Part shown: positions 43,735 through 64,000 of the stretch, one piece after another | Layout: every line of letters begins with the position of its first letter | How positions within the stretch are numbered: position 1 is the stretch's first letter | Assembly (NCBI RefSeq): GCF_029227915.1 | Contig: NC_079878.1 | Coordinates: forward strand, 11,840,001-11,904,000 | DNA from: Hydractinia symbiolongicarpus | Lineage: Eukaryota; Cnidaria; Hydrozoa; Anthoathecata; Hydractiniidae | Length of the DNA stretch: 64,000 nt | Direction of reading: 5' to 3' | Position numbers and translations under genes: made by a program | The notes under the pieces: generated by a model | The model's database searches: none | What the model was told of the DNA's origin: nothing | Seen by the model: the letters and a program-made list of their open reading frames with translations, nothing else

Positions 43735-44385
43735 GTGATGACGTTGTGCATCCAGATATCGAAGTCCTGTACCAATGGTGAATTTATTAAACGAATCAAG
43801 CAGTTGATAGCGTCAAAGAAGAAAAATTCAAGGAAGTGTGGCGATTGTAAGGCTTTGATAACGAAAGATAGAAGTATTGTCTGTGACGGATGCCTTATTA
43901 GGAGCCATTACAAGTGTACTAGATTAAGAGGAAAACCTACTGGTAATTGGTTCTGTAATACCTGCGTGGCTAGTTTTGCAGGTATAAATCACATGTATTT
44001 TTGTATGTTTTGTGTATATGTCTCATATGTATCATATGTGTTTTTTATTTCTGCTTTCGATAATTTTTCTTAAATTTCTATTTTTACAGAGAACGAAATG
44101 TCTGACAAAGAGAATGATTTAGAGACCAAATAGACTGATTTACTTAAAAGAACCCTTAAATACGGAGTTCTCCCTACGCTTGTGGGAAAATCAGCAGATT
44201 CGCAGCACAATATCCTGTTAAATCTGAAATCGGGTGGTGCTTTTCAGGTTGCTGCTAACATACAGAAAATCGAAAAGAGAGACCCAGAATTCGCTCTACA
44301 GCTTGGCAAGTGTTTAAGAAGCTCGGCACCAGTAGGACTTATTGGAATTTTTCTGATGATTTACCATTTGGTACTAAAAGAGTAA
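43735..44385 (+). pseudogene. PHD-finger protein remnant
   Basis: The frame from 43735 includes GEFIKRIKQLIASKKKNSRK and then a full PHD-type C4HC3 set: CGDC, CDGC, H-YKC, W-FCNTC. An intron fits at about 43981-44090 (GCAG/GTATAAA to TTTTACAG/AGAAC). The next exon MSDKENDLETK meets an in-frame TAG at 44130-44132 and continues in frame as TDLLKRTLKYGVLPTLVGKS through QVAANIQKIEKRDPEFALQL to a stop at 44383-44385. Upstream frames (43072-43474, including KNREKFEEWLISEGGNVMEA) may be earlier, shifted parts of the same gene. PHD fingers read histone tails; whether this is a host gene or a transposon's chromatin-reading protein I cannot tell. Confidence 0.6.
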
Positions 44386-44394
44386 GAGTCTTTT

Positions 44395-46540
44395 ATAATT
44401 TCAGAACTGTTCACGGTTGTAAAACGTATTTGTGCTTTCTTTTTATTTGACTAGCGTTATGTTTGGTATTATGTTACTTTTGACTTTTTCTTATTTTTGT
44501 TCTTAGCTTTTTTCATTTTTTTTTTTTTTTGTTTTTTTTTACTTTTATGTACATATATTTCATATGTATTCGCATTATATTTATATAGCTATGAGTAAGA
44601 CACATCTATTTAAAGTACCTGCATAGTATCATGTATTTTAATATATTACAAAATATACTCTCTATAGATAAAAGCTATTTTAAAAAGCTATTTTAAAAAG
44701 TGCAAATTTAGTCAGCATTGTATAAATTGTACAGCCTTACAACCTGCATTGTACAACCTACATTGTAGAACCAAAAATCGTCAATATTGAAATGCCCTAC
44801 TTTGGGTGGTTTTTATTCCTGCACAAAGTCCAAAGTTCGTCAAAAATTTATTCTGGGCATGCTTTTGCTGAAATAGATGTAAATTAAAAGTTTAAATTTT
44901 GGTTACATTCGTTAAATTAAGGCATGAAAATAGTAAGTAACTTTACTATTTAATAAAGTTAATAAAGTTTAATAAAGTTATTTTAAGACGCAAAAAATTT
45001 TAAACTGATAAAAGAATGTATTTTACTACTTTGCATAGTTTCGCCCTTTGGTTATGATTTGAAAATGCCCGACTTTGCGCAGCCGCCCTACTTTGGGTGG
45101 AACAATTATGCGCCATTATAATTGTTTTGAAAATGCTGCTGATTCAGCACAACAAAGACTTTTAGACGGGTTAACATATCGAAATTGCTGAGTGTGATAT
45201 CATTTTCACGAAATTGCTTAGCTCATTTAATTACTGATGAGTTAAGGGCCAATACTATTGTAAAAACGTACATAGATAAATAAGTATTTTTTCCTGCTTT
45301 TAATATGACATTCTCAAAAATTCCAATAATGCCTTGCAGTCTAGTGAGACAATTAGGCTTTTTGCCGGAAGCCGGCTAATGAATACCAAAGGAGGACGCA
45401 GCCATTTTAGAAATGACGGATTGATCTCTACTATCACCGACTCTCTCTGCTCCAACACCAAGTCCAAGAGGACATTTTACAGACCATATTATTGCCTTTT
45501 TGACGAAATTTTATTTTTAGTTTAAACTTAAAAATTGTATTCCTTTAGTATATAATTGTAGCTAGCTATAGGGTGAAGCGTTTTTGAGCATTTTTTTAAA
45601 ATTTTAAAATTATGCTTTCATTTTTGTTTTAAAAAATTAGCTAGCTAGTACAGTCAGGGTAAACGTGTGTAATTATTAATCAGTAGCTAACTCATTAGTT
45701 AGAAGCTACATCCTATTTGGGTGTAATATTTGGGGAAAAAATATTTAATTTTTATAATTCTGCCTCTTTTCTGTGCTATACATTGTGAAAAAGATGGTGA
45801 AATTAGGTTTGATCTCTGTCTGTTTCTGTTGCTTTGTTTTAACAGTAAATGCTTTATTCTCTCCTTCCTAATGACCAATTTACTGTTATTAATTACTAAG
45901 TTTTGATGGCCCTTAAATTGACTTCAAGTGAAGGAAACCAAATTACGGTTTAGAACTTTCCTTCCATGCTGTGGTGGCAAACATGGCTTTACTGTTAGTT
46001 AGGGTGTATACCATCCTTACATGATTATCTAAGGCAAATGTGGTGTTAGAGTCATTTAAGCACCAAAAATAGAGTTGGTCAATCAACCGGCAAATGAACT
46101 TAAACTTAAAAATTCGAAAAATTGTATCCAGCCATCAACGCGTGCCATTAAATCGTCGATATTTAATGAAAACTTTGGCACCTCGTTTAAATAGAGTTTC
46201 TGCACGTGGTTTTCAACTAGTTCTCAGAACCCTTTTTGCATTTTAAAGAGACACACAACAACGGTGGTGGGTAATGGCTGTGGGAAGACAACAACCGTAT
46301 AATATTTTTTGTCATTCTAGTTTTTCTGACTCACTATATCAAAAATTTTGATAAAACGTTAGGGTCGGGCAGGTGACTCTAACACTAAATATTTGTGACG
46401 TCTGCCTAAGCAAACAGCTCTAGCAATGATTAGGCAACTCAGCTCGCTATATAACTTTAAGGTTATAAAATAAGTTTGCAAAAATGCCAGTGAACAGAGC
46501 CTAAAATGTCCAAATTGTGATCTATATCTCAATTCTGTGA
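44395..46540. other. AT-rich DNA, no gene seen
   Basis: It has a poly(T) tract (about 44515-44540), a doubled AGCTATTTTAAAA unit near 44670-44700, and a 16-bp direct repeat GCCCTACTTTGGGTGG at 44794 and 45085. A 63-codon frame at 45334 is not recognisable. Confidence 0.45.
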
Positions 46541-46569
46541 TGTTATTATTTCCAAGGCCTATTTTATAT

Positions 46570-48420
46570 ATCATTAAAACAGGGCCACTTGTCTCACATG
46601 TGTAGTCAACGAAATCTCACCTGCATTAACTAAAATAATCAACATTTCTTTTCAAACAGGCACATATCCTGACCTTCTAAAAATAGTTAAAGTCATTCCT
46701 GTTTGTAAAAAAAAAAAAGGCTCGCCACTAGATGTAAATAATTATAGACCAATATCTTTGCTCTCTAATGTTGATAAAATTTACGAAAAAATTGTTCACC
46801 CGAGTCTCATCTCATTTCTTGATAAACATAAAATAATCACTAATAAACAATTTGGCTTCAGAAATAAACACTCAACTAACCATACCTTAATCAGTCTAAT
46901 TGAAAACATTAGAAAACAACTTGACTCTGGAAATTTTTCTTGTGGAATTTTTATAGACCTTCGAAAAGCCTTTGATACCGTTGACCACAACATACTATTG
47001 ATTAAAATGCAACACTATGGCATTTGTGGACTAGCAAACTCCTGGTTTAAATCTTATCTTACTAACCGAAGACAATTTGTTTTTATTTCTGGAAATAACT
47101 CTTTTGAACTAGAAATTTTTCATGGGGTGCCCCAGGGATCGGTCCTTGGACCACTACTCTTCTTGATTTACATTAATGACCTCCTAAACGAAATTTACTA
47201 TAGTGATGTTTTTTACTTTGCAGATGACACCAGTCTATTATGCTCTAGTCCCAATTTGAAAACCATTAAGAAAAGAGTAAATATTAATCTAAAACTTCTA
47301 TGCCACTGGTTAAATGCAAATATAATTGCACTTAATGTTGCCAAAACCGAGGTTATTCTTTTCAGGCATCCCAATAAGTCAATCAACTATGATGTTAGAC
47401 TAAAACTAAATGGCAAAAAACTATCCTTTTCCATTTATGTTAAGTTATCTTGGGATTATTATCGACTCTCACTTGAATTGGTCATTTCATATAAAAAACT
47501 TAGCTACCAAACTTTCCAGAAGAAATAGAACAATTTCCAAACTCTGTCACTATGTTCCCTTAAAGATACTCCTCTCTGTATACTACTGTTTATTTTTTTC
47601 TCATGCTTCTTATTCCTCCCAAGTTTGGTGTCTAACCCATAACATCCATACTGATCGAATCTTTAAACTTCAAAAAATAGATAGATAGATGTGCATATTT
47701 TACATGGCTAGCCTCACAAATATCGAGGGATATACCCTGTCTATTATTTCCAGGAGGGGCCATGGCGTAGATGGAGAGTCCTAGAGTATTTAATGCTCAT
47801 TTTGAGCTACGCAGACCCAATTAGAGCCCGCACCTTACTAGACAACTCCCGGCAACATCCAACGGCCACACAGTGTGCCATCTTCCCAATTTCCCTCACA
47901 TGGCTTGGGTTAACCCGGGGCTATGGTAACATTCACTCGCCCATGTTGAATGGCCGTCAAGAGGAATTGAACCCCGGTCTCCCGCACAGAGTACGATAGC
48001 TATAACCACTAATCTACGGCGCCATAGCGGTAAGACTCATCACTTTCAATGACTTTAATCAACCCTCTAAACCTCTACTAAAGCAACTTAACCTTCTTGA
48101 TATTTTTGATACCACCAAAATCTGTAATGTAACTCTAGTTCACCAAATCCTAAACAAAACCTCTCCACCTGATATAAATAGTCTTTTCAGTCTAGCGTTT
48201 CGCCCGGATACTTACAATACCAGAGGATCTTCTATTAAACTGTTAGACAAACTCGTTGTTAGAACTTTTTCTTTTGGTACCAATTCTACTTTATATCAAG
48301 GTATATATACTAGCCTGGAACTTTTTTCAATCTCTTTTCCCTAGACAAGACCTTTCTTCACTATCAATATCTAGAATCAAATCACTCTGCAAAAATTCCC
48401 TCCTCAATAAATATTCCTAA
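46570..48420 (+). pseudogene. LINE retrotransposon reverse transcriptase, interrupted by a SINE
   Basis: Plus strand: NEISPALTKIINISFQTGTY, NNYRPISLLSNVDKIYEKIV, QFGFRNKHSTNHTL, IDLRKAFDTVDHNILL, GVPQGSVLGPLLFLIYINDL and FYFADDTSLL (intact FADD). After a frameshift near 47440: YLGIIIDSHLNWSFHIKNL and FFSHASYSSQVW. Protein sequence resumes after the inserted SINE at about 48030 as VRLITFNDFNQPSKPLLKQL, then RGSSIKLLDKLVVRTF, then stops. It is the RT part of a CR1/Jockey-like LINE, 5' truncated, with its catalytic Asps kept. It is a different family from the LINE at 17860. Confidence 0.85.
47690..48026 (-). mobile_element. tRNA-derived SINE inserted in the LINE
   Basis: Minus strand: box A-like TAGATTAGTGGTTATAG, box B GGTTCAATTCC, body with CTGCGTAGCTCAAAATGAGC, and an ATCTATCTAT tail. 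Same family as 32235-32525. It splits LINE coding sequence (KLQK upstream, VRLITF downstream), so the SINE is younger. Confidence 0.8.
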
Positions 48421-48615
48421 CTAACTTAGCCCCTTTTTTACTTTTTGTAAACGGATAAATAACCCAGTTACAGTGTATAGTTAATTTTCTTAAAGAAAAT
48501 AAACAAAGAATTTATATTTATTTATTTAAAATGAAAACTCCAAATATATAATGGTGGCCTAGTTTTTAACTAGTGTGATGGTCTCCAGCTTGTTGTATGT
48601 AGCTAAAGTTCCTTT

Positions 48616-50525
48616 TTCTTTTGTATTTGGTTAATGATTATATACAAAGATAACAATATATTATAATGCCATACCCCTACTGTGCAAAATTTTTGTCATT
48701 GGTGAGCAACTGCAGTGATGTTAAGTTGGTATTGTAGATTCTATGTGAACAGAAAAGTTTAACAAGGAAATTGAAATCACATAATTTGAACATTTAGGTA
48801 ATATGGACAGTATGCACTAGCTATATTCACCTTATCACAAAATTAATCTCTAGATTTATCACCAACACAGCATTTTACCCCAATCAGGGGAAGTATTATC
48901 GATCAAATAAAATTACACTATTATAAGAGTCTTCAAAATTCCAAAACATTTTCTGTTCTGCCACTGGTAAAAAGTGCATCTCAATGTTTTACACCTAACC
49001 ACACTTGAACTTCGCACAAATTTACCAGTCAAAAAGTTTTTTAACATTTCAGCAATATGGATGGTCACTCTATTTGTATTGTCAACATGGTGTATACAGT
49101 CTTCTTGCTTGTGCTTTTTAGACGCTAGCTAAAGTGATAAGAGTTCACAATGGTTATAATCTTCATATTTCCTTTTTTCACACAACTCTCCTTCTGCAAA
49201 AACGCCAAACTTCAAAACACCTGAAAAGTGAGTGTTATGGGAGTGTACATGTTTTCACATTTATAGTGTTTAAGTTAAACCAACTGCAGTAACATAAAAA
49301 AAAACTTGATTGGGCAATAGTATGCTTGATTTGGTGATTGCAGGAGATAGAGACTGAATTTACTTGATTGGGTCATCAGAAGTTAGCGATGTTGCTACAG
49401 ATCTGGTAACACTTACTTAATTGGGAAAAAGGTTATACTGATCACTACCAAATTTTATAAAATTGGTAACTGTTACTTACTGCATGTAAAAGTTACAGTT
49501 AAATTTTTTTTTAAAAGTGTAATATTCTTCTACTTTGTTACCATTTGCAAAGTATACTTAACATAGGCTATTAGGTATAGCACAATCAATCAAATTTAAA
49601 TGTTATCAGAAAATTGCTAATGTGAAATGCCATTTTTCTTTCCACACATCAGCAAAATCTCTGTACTTTAAGTATCAAAAAGGTATCTTTCCAAGTGAGA
49701 AATGCATTAAATAGGTTCTATATACATTTCATATCGCTATACCGCAAATCATAAAGTGTCTTGGTACCAAAAACTTTTAAGTAGGTAAACAATGTACAGT
49801 AAGATTTAACTGGATGAATTAAAACCGTTTCTTGACTTGTGGTTAAAATAATATCTTTTTATTTATTATAATTTATTTAAAGCTAATGTTAAGGCAATTT
49901 TCCTTTTTTTTTATATATTGCAGACTTTTGATAAAAAAAGGTAATAACATTTCATAAAGAATATTAAACTTCAGATATGCCTGTCTACATTACTTTTACT
50001 AAGCTTGACTAAAATTTGGTGGAAAAAGGTAAATAATGAAGTAACAGGATGTAATCCAGCTTTCTCAGTACCCATTAAATTGCTTATTTGCAGCTCCTGA
50101 CATTTAAATTTATTTAAGACAAACCACCATATTACCCATAAAGAAGTACATTTTTTGTGGTGATCCTTTAATTTTTAACGAAATGTCTGTGTTTTTTGTA
50201 TGGAATTCAAGTTATCTGTCACTATGATGCGTTCATGTTGTGCGTTTAAAAATAACAAATCTGATTACTTCACAATATTTTTCTGCAATAATTTTGATTT
50301 TATACTGGCTATTTTAAATTCTCAGCAATTACTGTGACTATCAGAGATAAAATATTTCTTTTAAATGCTGATGTATAATCTTAATTTAGATAAAATACTG
50401 ATTTGAAACTCTGTGTCAAATTATTGTGTTTCTGATAAATAAACCATACTGAATATTCTTAGTGTTTAGAGGAACAAAAGAATACAAAATATATGTACTC
50501 CTGCAGGTAACAAAATTTCTTTGCT
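48616..50525. other. 5' flank of AKT copy 2
   Basis: Non-coding. Collinear with 132-1468 except for the extra stretch at 49290-49890. The start ATG at 50526 follows the same CTCCTGCAG acceptor-like site. No promoter element can be named. Confidence 0.55.
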
Positions 50526-59979
<9,454 letters not shown>

Positions 59980-61585
59980 TTTTCTTTCTTTGCGGAAAAA
60001 AAATTGTGGATAGCAAGCACAATTAGAGCAGTATAAACACCAGAAAATTCAGTCATATTTTTTACAAATTTTATTTTTTATATTTGATGATAAAGTGTTC
60101 CATATTTTGCTTACTATTTCAGTTACTGCATTGTACTCGAGAGTATTTATTTTTGTACACTTTCTTATTAAAACCTTGTTCCTCATCACGCTTAGTTGCT
60201 CGCTATTAGAAAGTTTTACATATGGGGTGCCAAACAAACATTTACTATGAATGGCGCGCTAATTTATTATCCATGTAGAAGTTTTTGAAATCATAATATT
60301 TTGTACGTTATTAATTTGTTTTGATGTTAGGTATAAGCGATGCACTTGTCTTTCATATATACATTAAAAATTTTTGAATGAGAGACTAATGAGAGTTCTT
60401 TATGTAGGTTTCGCCGTTCCTCTCTGAAGTGTTCCTTCTCATAAGTTGAGCGATCAATTTATAGGAATACGAGAGAAAGACAGAAGACTTTAAAAATATT
60501 ACAGAGAATATGCTGTTGTTGTTATTAACTTCGATGCTTCACAAACCTTAACTCTGCTTTGTTCGGTGAAGTTATTGTCCTTCACTTATAAAAAAACAGC
60601 GCCTGTCTTCTTCGAACTAGTATAACCTTGTGTATTTTATCTAAGCACCAATATAGCTGTATATAACACTGCAGAGATTTGCTTTATTTGTGCCCGTGTA
60701 TGTGTTTTTTCGTAAAAATTTTGTAAACAATTTTTTTTATAAATTCAATTTGATTCTGAGAACGAATCTTAATCTGATAACGCTACTGTGTCTTTTAAGT
60801 AAGCCTATCATTCTGTAAGCTCAAACACTGCTCAAACACTCACAATAAGCTCAAAATATTATCAGGATTAGACCTTTTATTGTTATAAATATATGCCCAA
60901 CATTTTTTTACTTTGTCTAAGAATAGGAGAAATTTCTTCTGCTTGTCACGTTTACAAAATTAACTTTCAACAATGATCCAGAGCTAGCAGAGGGAATTTC
61001 AAAACTGTGTGAAAATTCGGTTGGTACTTTGTAGAATTTTCATAAGTCGGGGAAGGTCAGGGCCATAAAATTTCAGTTGTCAACAATTTGAATAAAAATT
61101 AAGTATTGCTTTAGAAAAGTTTTTGTGATAAGACGTTTTACATCGGAAGTCAGAGTAATCTTCGTTTTAGTAATGGCAGAGTCAGGGAAAATTAAAATGA
61201 TGGTCAACTGGCCACCCAGTAATATGCTATTTTTCTTAATGAGAACTTTAAAACAACGAGAGTGAAAATGAGGCAAAAAAAATAAGAACAACTAGAAAGC
61301 AATTTCAGACAGAAGTTTCAGTGCAGCAATTTTTTTTACTATCCATTGAAATAGAAATGAACGAATTTAGCCAATTTCTATTCTTTTTATGTAACTTTAT
61401 TTTCTTTCTTCAGTTGCTAGTCACCATTTTTGCATATATATATAAATTCACTCAGTTTGTAATATTTTTCAATTTATATTTTGATACAATCACGAATAGT
61501 GTAAATTATTTGAACGTTTTTGTAGTCTGATCGTCAACTTTGTTAACAAGAACTTTTATTAATTATTTTTTTATTTGATAGATTA
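59980..61585. other. 3' flank of AKT copy 2
   Basis: Non-coding and collinear with unit 1 downstream DNA. It shows the empty site for the Penelope fragment (TATTTT at 60103-60108). An (AT)n tract lies near 61434-61443. Confidence 0.55.
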
Positions 61586-62328
61586 AGGTGTGCGCAAATG
61601 CGTCAAACTTTTCCCATCAAACTAGCGAGTTTGATGAAAATTTTGATGCATTTGAGTTGAACCATCGGGCACGATTTTTTCAAAAAAAATGAGAAAAGAA
61701 GAAAAAAATTGAGTTTGATGAAGTTTGATCGCGATCAAACTTTTCATCAAACAAAATGGGTTCATCAAACCGAGTTTTGCTGTTTGATGGCTGTTTGACG
61801 CATTTGAGTCGAATTTCATCAATCAGTCATTTTTAATAACCGCGATGAGTGCCAAAAACATCAACAGTGGAGGGTCTTTCGAACGTCTTTCGAACTTTTT
61901 CGACATTCGAAAACTGCTTTTGATGTTCCAAAACAAAAAACATATGCTCGTTCGGTCATTCATTGAACGTTGAACAAGACAAATCAATAATATCCATTCG
62001 GAACATTTCTCGGAATCCATTTTTAGTTCCCTTACAATGTTATTAAAGTATCCCTTTTCATCTCTTCGTTTTATCCAGCTGCGCGTTTTTCATCGATGTG
62101 GCTTTTCATCATCAAAATCCATAAGCTCACTCAATACCAGAAGTTTCGCCATATCAGGCGCCATTTTGAAATTTTGTAAATGAATAGGCCTTCAATCATT
62201 TCGAATGTTTTGATAAAACGTGTTTGACGAGTTGACGCAAATGGAAAATTCGATTTCATCAAACATTCGCAGTTTGATTTAGTTCCCTTACAATGTTATT
62301 AAAGTATCCCTTTTCATCTCTTCGTTTT
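61586..62328. repeat. Insert of CATCAAAC-rich repeat with 51-bp direct repeat, private to unit 2
   Basis: It is absent at the matching place of unit 1 (near 15968). GTTTGATGA/TCATCAAAC motifs recur in both orientations. Outer parts resemble an inverted pair (GCGCAAATGCGTCAAACTTT and GACGAGTTGACGCAAATGG). A 51-bp sequence starting TTTAGTTCCCTTACAATG occurs at 62022-62072 and again at 62278-62328. No believable protein is coded. Confidence 0.7.
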
Positions 62329-64000
62329 TTTGCTTCGGATGTCTTCGTAACCTTGAAAACCTCGAATGTTTCATTTACCGAAAAAACCCCGAAAACATCT
62401 CTTTCTACCAGCATGTGCCTCCTTGGCTGAACTGAATGAGAAATATTACAGATTTAGAAAGAAAAAAAACAGGGAGGAGTTATGGACCTTTTAATGAAAA
62501 ACAAAAATGTAAATTTATGGGTACCTGCAAAATCTTTAAATTTCATATTTGTATTTTCTTATTGACAATTGAATTTGCTTTTATATCCCATAAATAATTT
62601 TGTAAAAAAACCAAGAAATTCTGAGAAATAATGAATATGTGTGAACCATACAGTATCAACGCCATTTAGGTCAACCGACTTAGAAAAAAACATTAAAATA
62701 ACACAAATCAGGAAATATTTTTATATTTCTGGAATATGAATTCATCGAAAACCAATTTCTCTAGTTTTCTTCAAAGGTTTTTATAATAATAGACGTATTC
62801 TGTCTGTTTCTGCGCAAGACAAAAGTCGTGTATGGTCTTTTGCTTGGTTTTACAAAAGCTAATTTTCTTATACAAAACTCATGGGTACTTAGCTATTGTT
62901 GTTCGCTCGATGCAGTTCCTTTGTTATAAATACGTGCACGGTCAAAGTTACGGACAATTAACGTTGAGTTGTCCGTTTCGTTAAAAAAGTTTTAATTATT
63001 CGCGCCTTTTTAAAGAAATTAACAAGAACAAGCTTTCTGATGAAAAGAGCAAAGTGTTTGTAAGTTAATTTTTTGTTGTTTCACTATTTCATTTCTATCA
63101 AATTATAAAAAGAAAATTGTTCCCTAAATATGAATTTAGAATTTATTTCGAGAATGTTGTTTCATAACCATTTACATTATTTATAAAAACGTCTAAATTT
63201 TGACTAAAGCTGGATATGCTTTTTTTTTGCTCAAATTGTTCTTATTATGGTCTTCACTAAACAATCTTTAAAAGCGTAAGAAAATGTAAAATTTAGCGTT
63301 TTTTCTTGTCATTTACAAAGCTTCTTTCTCAACCGTAAATCGGGTGGTAAAGTGTGCTAATTATTGTTATTTTACGAGAAAGCGGCGTGACTACGTCGAT
63401 CTTTTTCGTAATTTTTATGAGCCTAAAAATTCGATCTAGGCTCAGTATGTTCTAAACCTTCAACTTTGAACAAATGTCAGTCCAAATTTTTCGGTAAACT
63501 GAGATACAATAAAAAATGTGTTGTTTATACTACTTCAGTGCCCTAAGTTGATTTCAGGGATCATGACTACCACAGTGTAACTTTATAACACACGCAGATG
63601 CACGAAATAACGATGCAAAAACGACAGGTAAATTCCTGTGGGTACTTCTACGGGTTAACAACTAGTCTACAATATCAGCAGCTGTCCTGTAGCCTGCCTT
63701 AATCACAATAAGTCATTATTCCGTATCAGGACGATTGTTTTTAGCATCAACCAGACAAGAAGAACGAAGTATGCGAGTGTGAGAGCTTTGTACCGCAATT
63801 AGCATTTTTTAAACTAGTAGTTTTTAATGTCCTGGATATGCATTTAATAAACGCGAATTTTCAAAATTCGTGTTGATTATACGCCTCGGTAATTTCCTGA
63901 AAAAAAATATACTGCAGAAAACGTGATCCGCATGTATAATATTTCCACAATCGCCAACAAACATAATACGAGAGAAAAAAGAGAATTTTTTTAAACAAAT
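62329..64000. other. Distal part of unit 2 and unmatched end
   Basis: Bases 62329-62504 match 15970-16121, 62500-63060 match 33529-34020, and 63425-63860 match 40025-40530. The remaining bases 63060-63425 replace the 6-kb stretch in unit 1. A diverged CCCGTGG repeat end sits near 63636-63662. No gene is seen. Confidence 0.55.

Noticed and set aside
45334-45525. 63-codon frame at 45334
   Set aside because: No motif, no recognisable family and no coding context around it.
61622-62020. Minus-strand frames in the CATCAAAC repeat block
   Set aside because: The peptides (HQTAKLG, DGSTQMHQNFHQT and similar) only translate the repeated motif; there is no protein signature.

Overview
The window is AT-rich animal nuclear DNA: many short exons with GT-AG introns, and almost every class of eukaryotic transposon. 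The host gene is AKT (protein kinase B). The mix of Polinton/Maverick, Penelope-like, LINE, tRNA-derived SINE and TIR/MITE elements suggests a cnidarian, perhaps a hydrozoan; this is inference from protein style and repeat content, not a database match.

Layout. A block of about 15 kb carrying the whole 16-coding-exon AKT gene has been duplicated in tandem on the + strand. Unit 1 starts near 132 and its last recognisable piece ends near 40530. Unit 2 runs from about 48616 to 63860. Both AKT genes splice to full-length open frames when the 16 exons are joined at canonical sites: 469 aa for copy 1 (1469-13834) and 466 aa for copy 2 (50526-59979). Copy 2 keeps the family consensus almost everywhere. 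Copy 1 has changes at sites known to matter in AKT: the PH-domain residue equivalent to human AKT1 E17 is Lys, the third P-loop Gly is Ala, GGE is GGD, YRDLK is YRDVK, and the C-terminal hydrophobic motif is shifted by three extra residues.

Unit 2 supplies clean empty sites that date the insertions in unit 1. These are a 1475-bp TIR transposon in intron 6 (4-bp target duplication CTAT), a 726-bp Penelope-like fragment (TATTTT), and a 17.4-kb nested block at 16122-33528 (AACAA). The block holds a TIR element (16783-17715) and a LINE (minus strand, 3' part 17860-19724, 5' remnant 29360-29450). The LINE is split by a 9.6-kb defective Polinton (19731-29341). Further on in unit 1 are a TTAA-flanked element, a DDE transposase fragment and tRNA-like sequences.

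The Polinton has terminal inverted repeats of about 250 bp. It carries degraded genes for protein-primed DNA polymerase B (exonuclease half only), a retroviral-type integrase, a double jelly-roll-type capsid protein, a Cys/His-repeat plus HNH protein, and several small unassigned proteins. One internal deletion near 22470 joins the truncated polymerase tail-to-tail to the truncated integrase. No packaging ATPase or maturation protease is recognisable.

Between the units (about 40530-48616) lie a Penelope-like element with a GIY-YIG domain, a PHD-finger gene remnant and a LINE interrupted by a SINE. The only features likely to make full-length host products are the two AKT genes.
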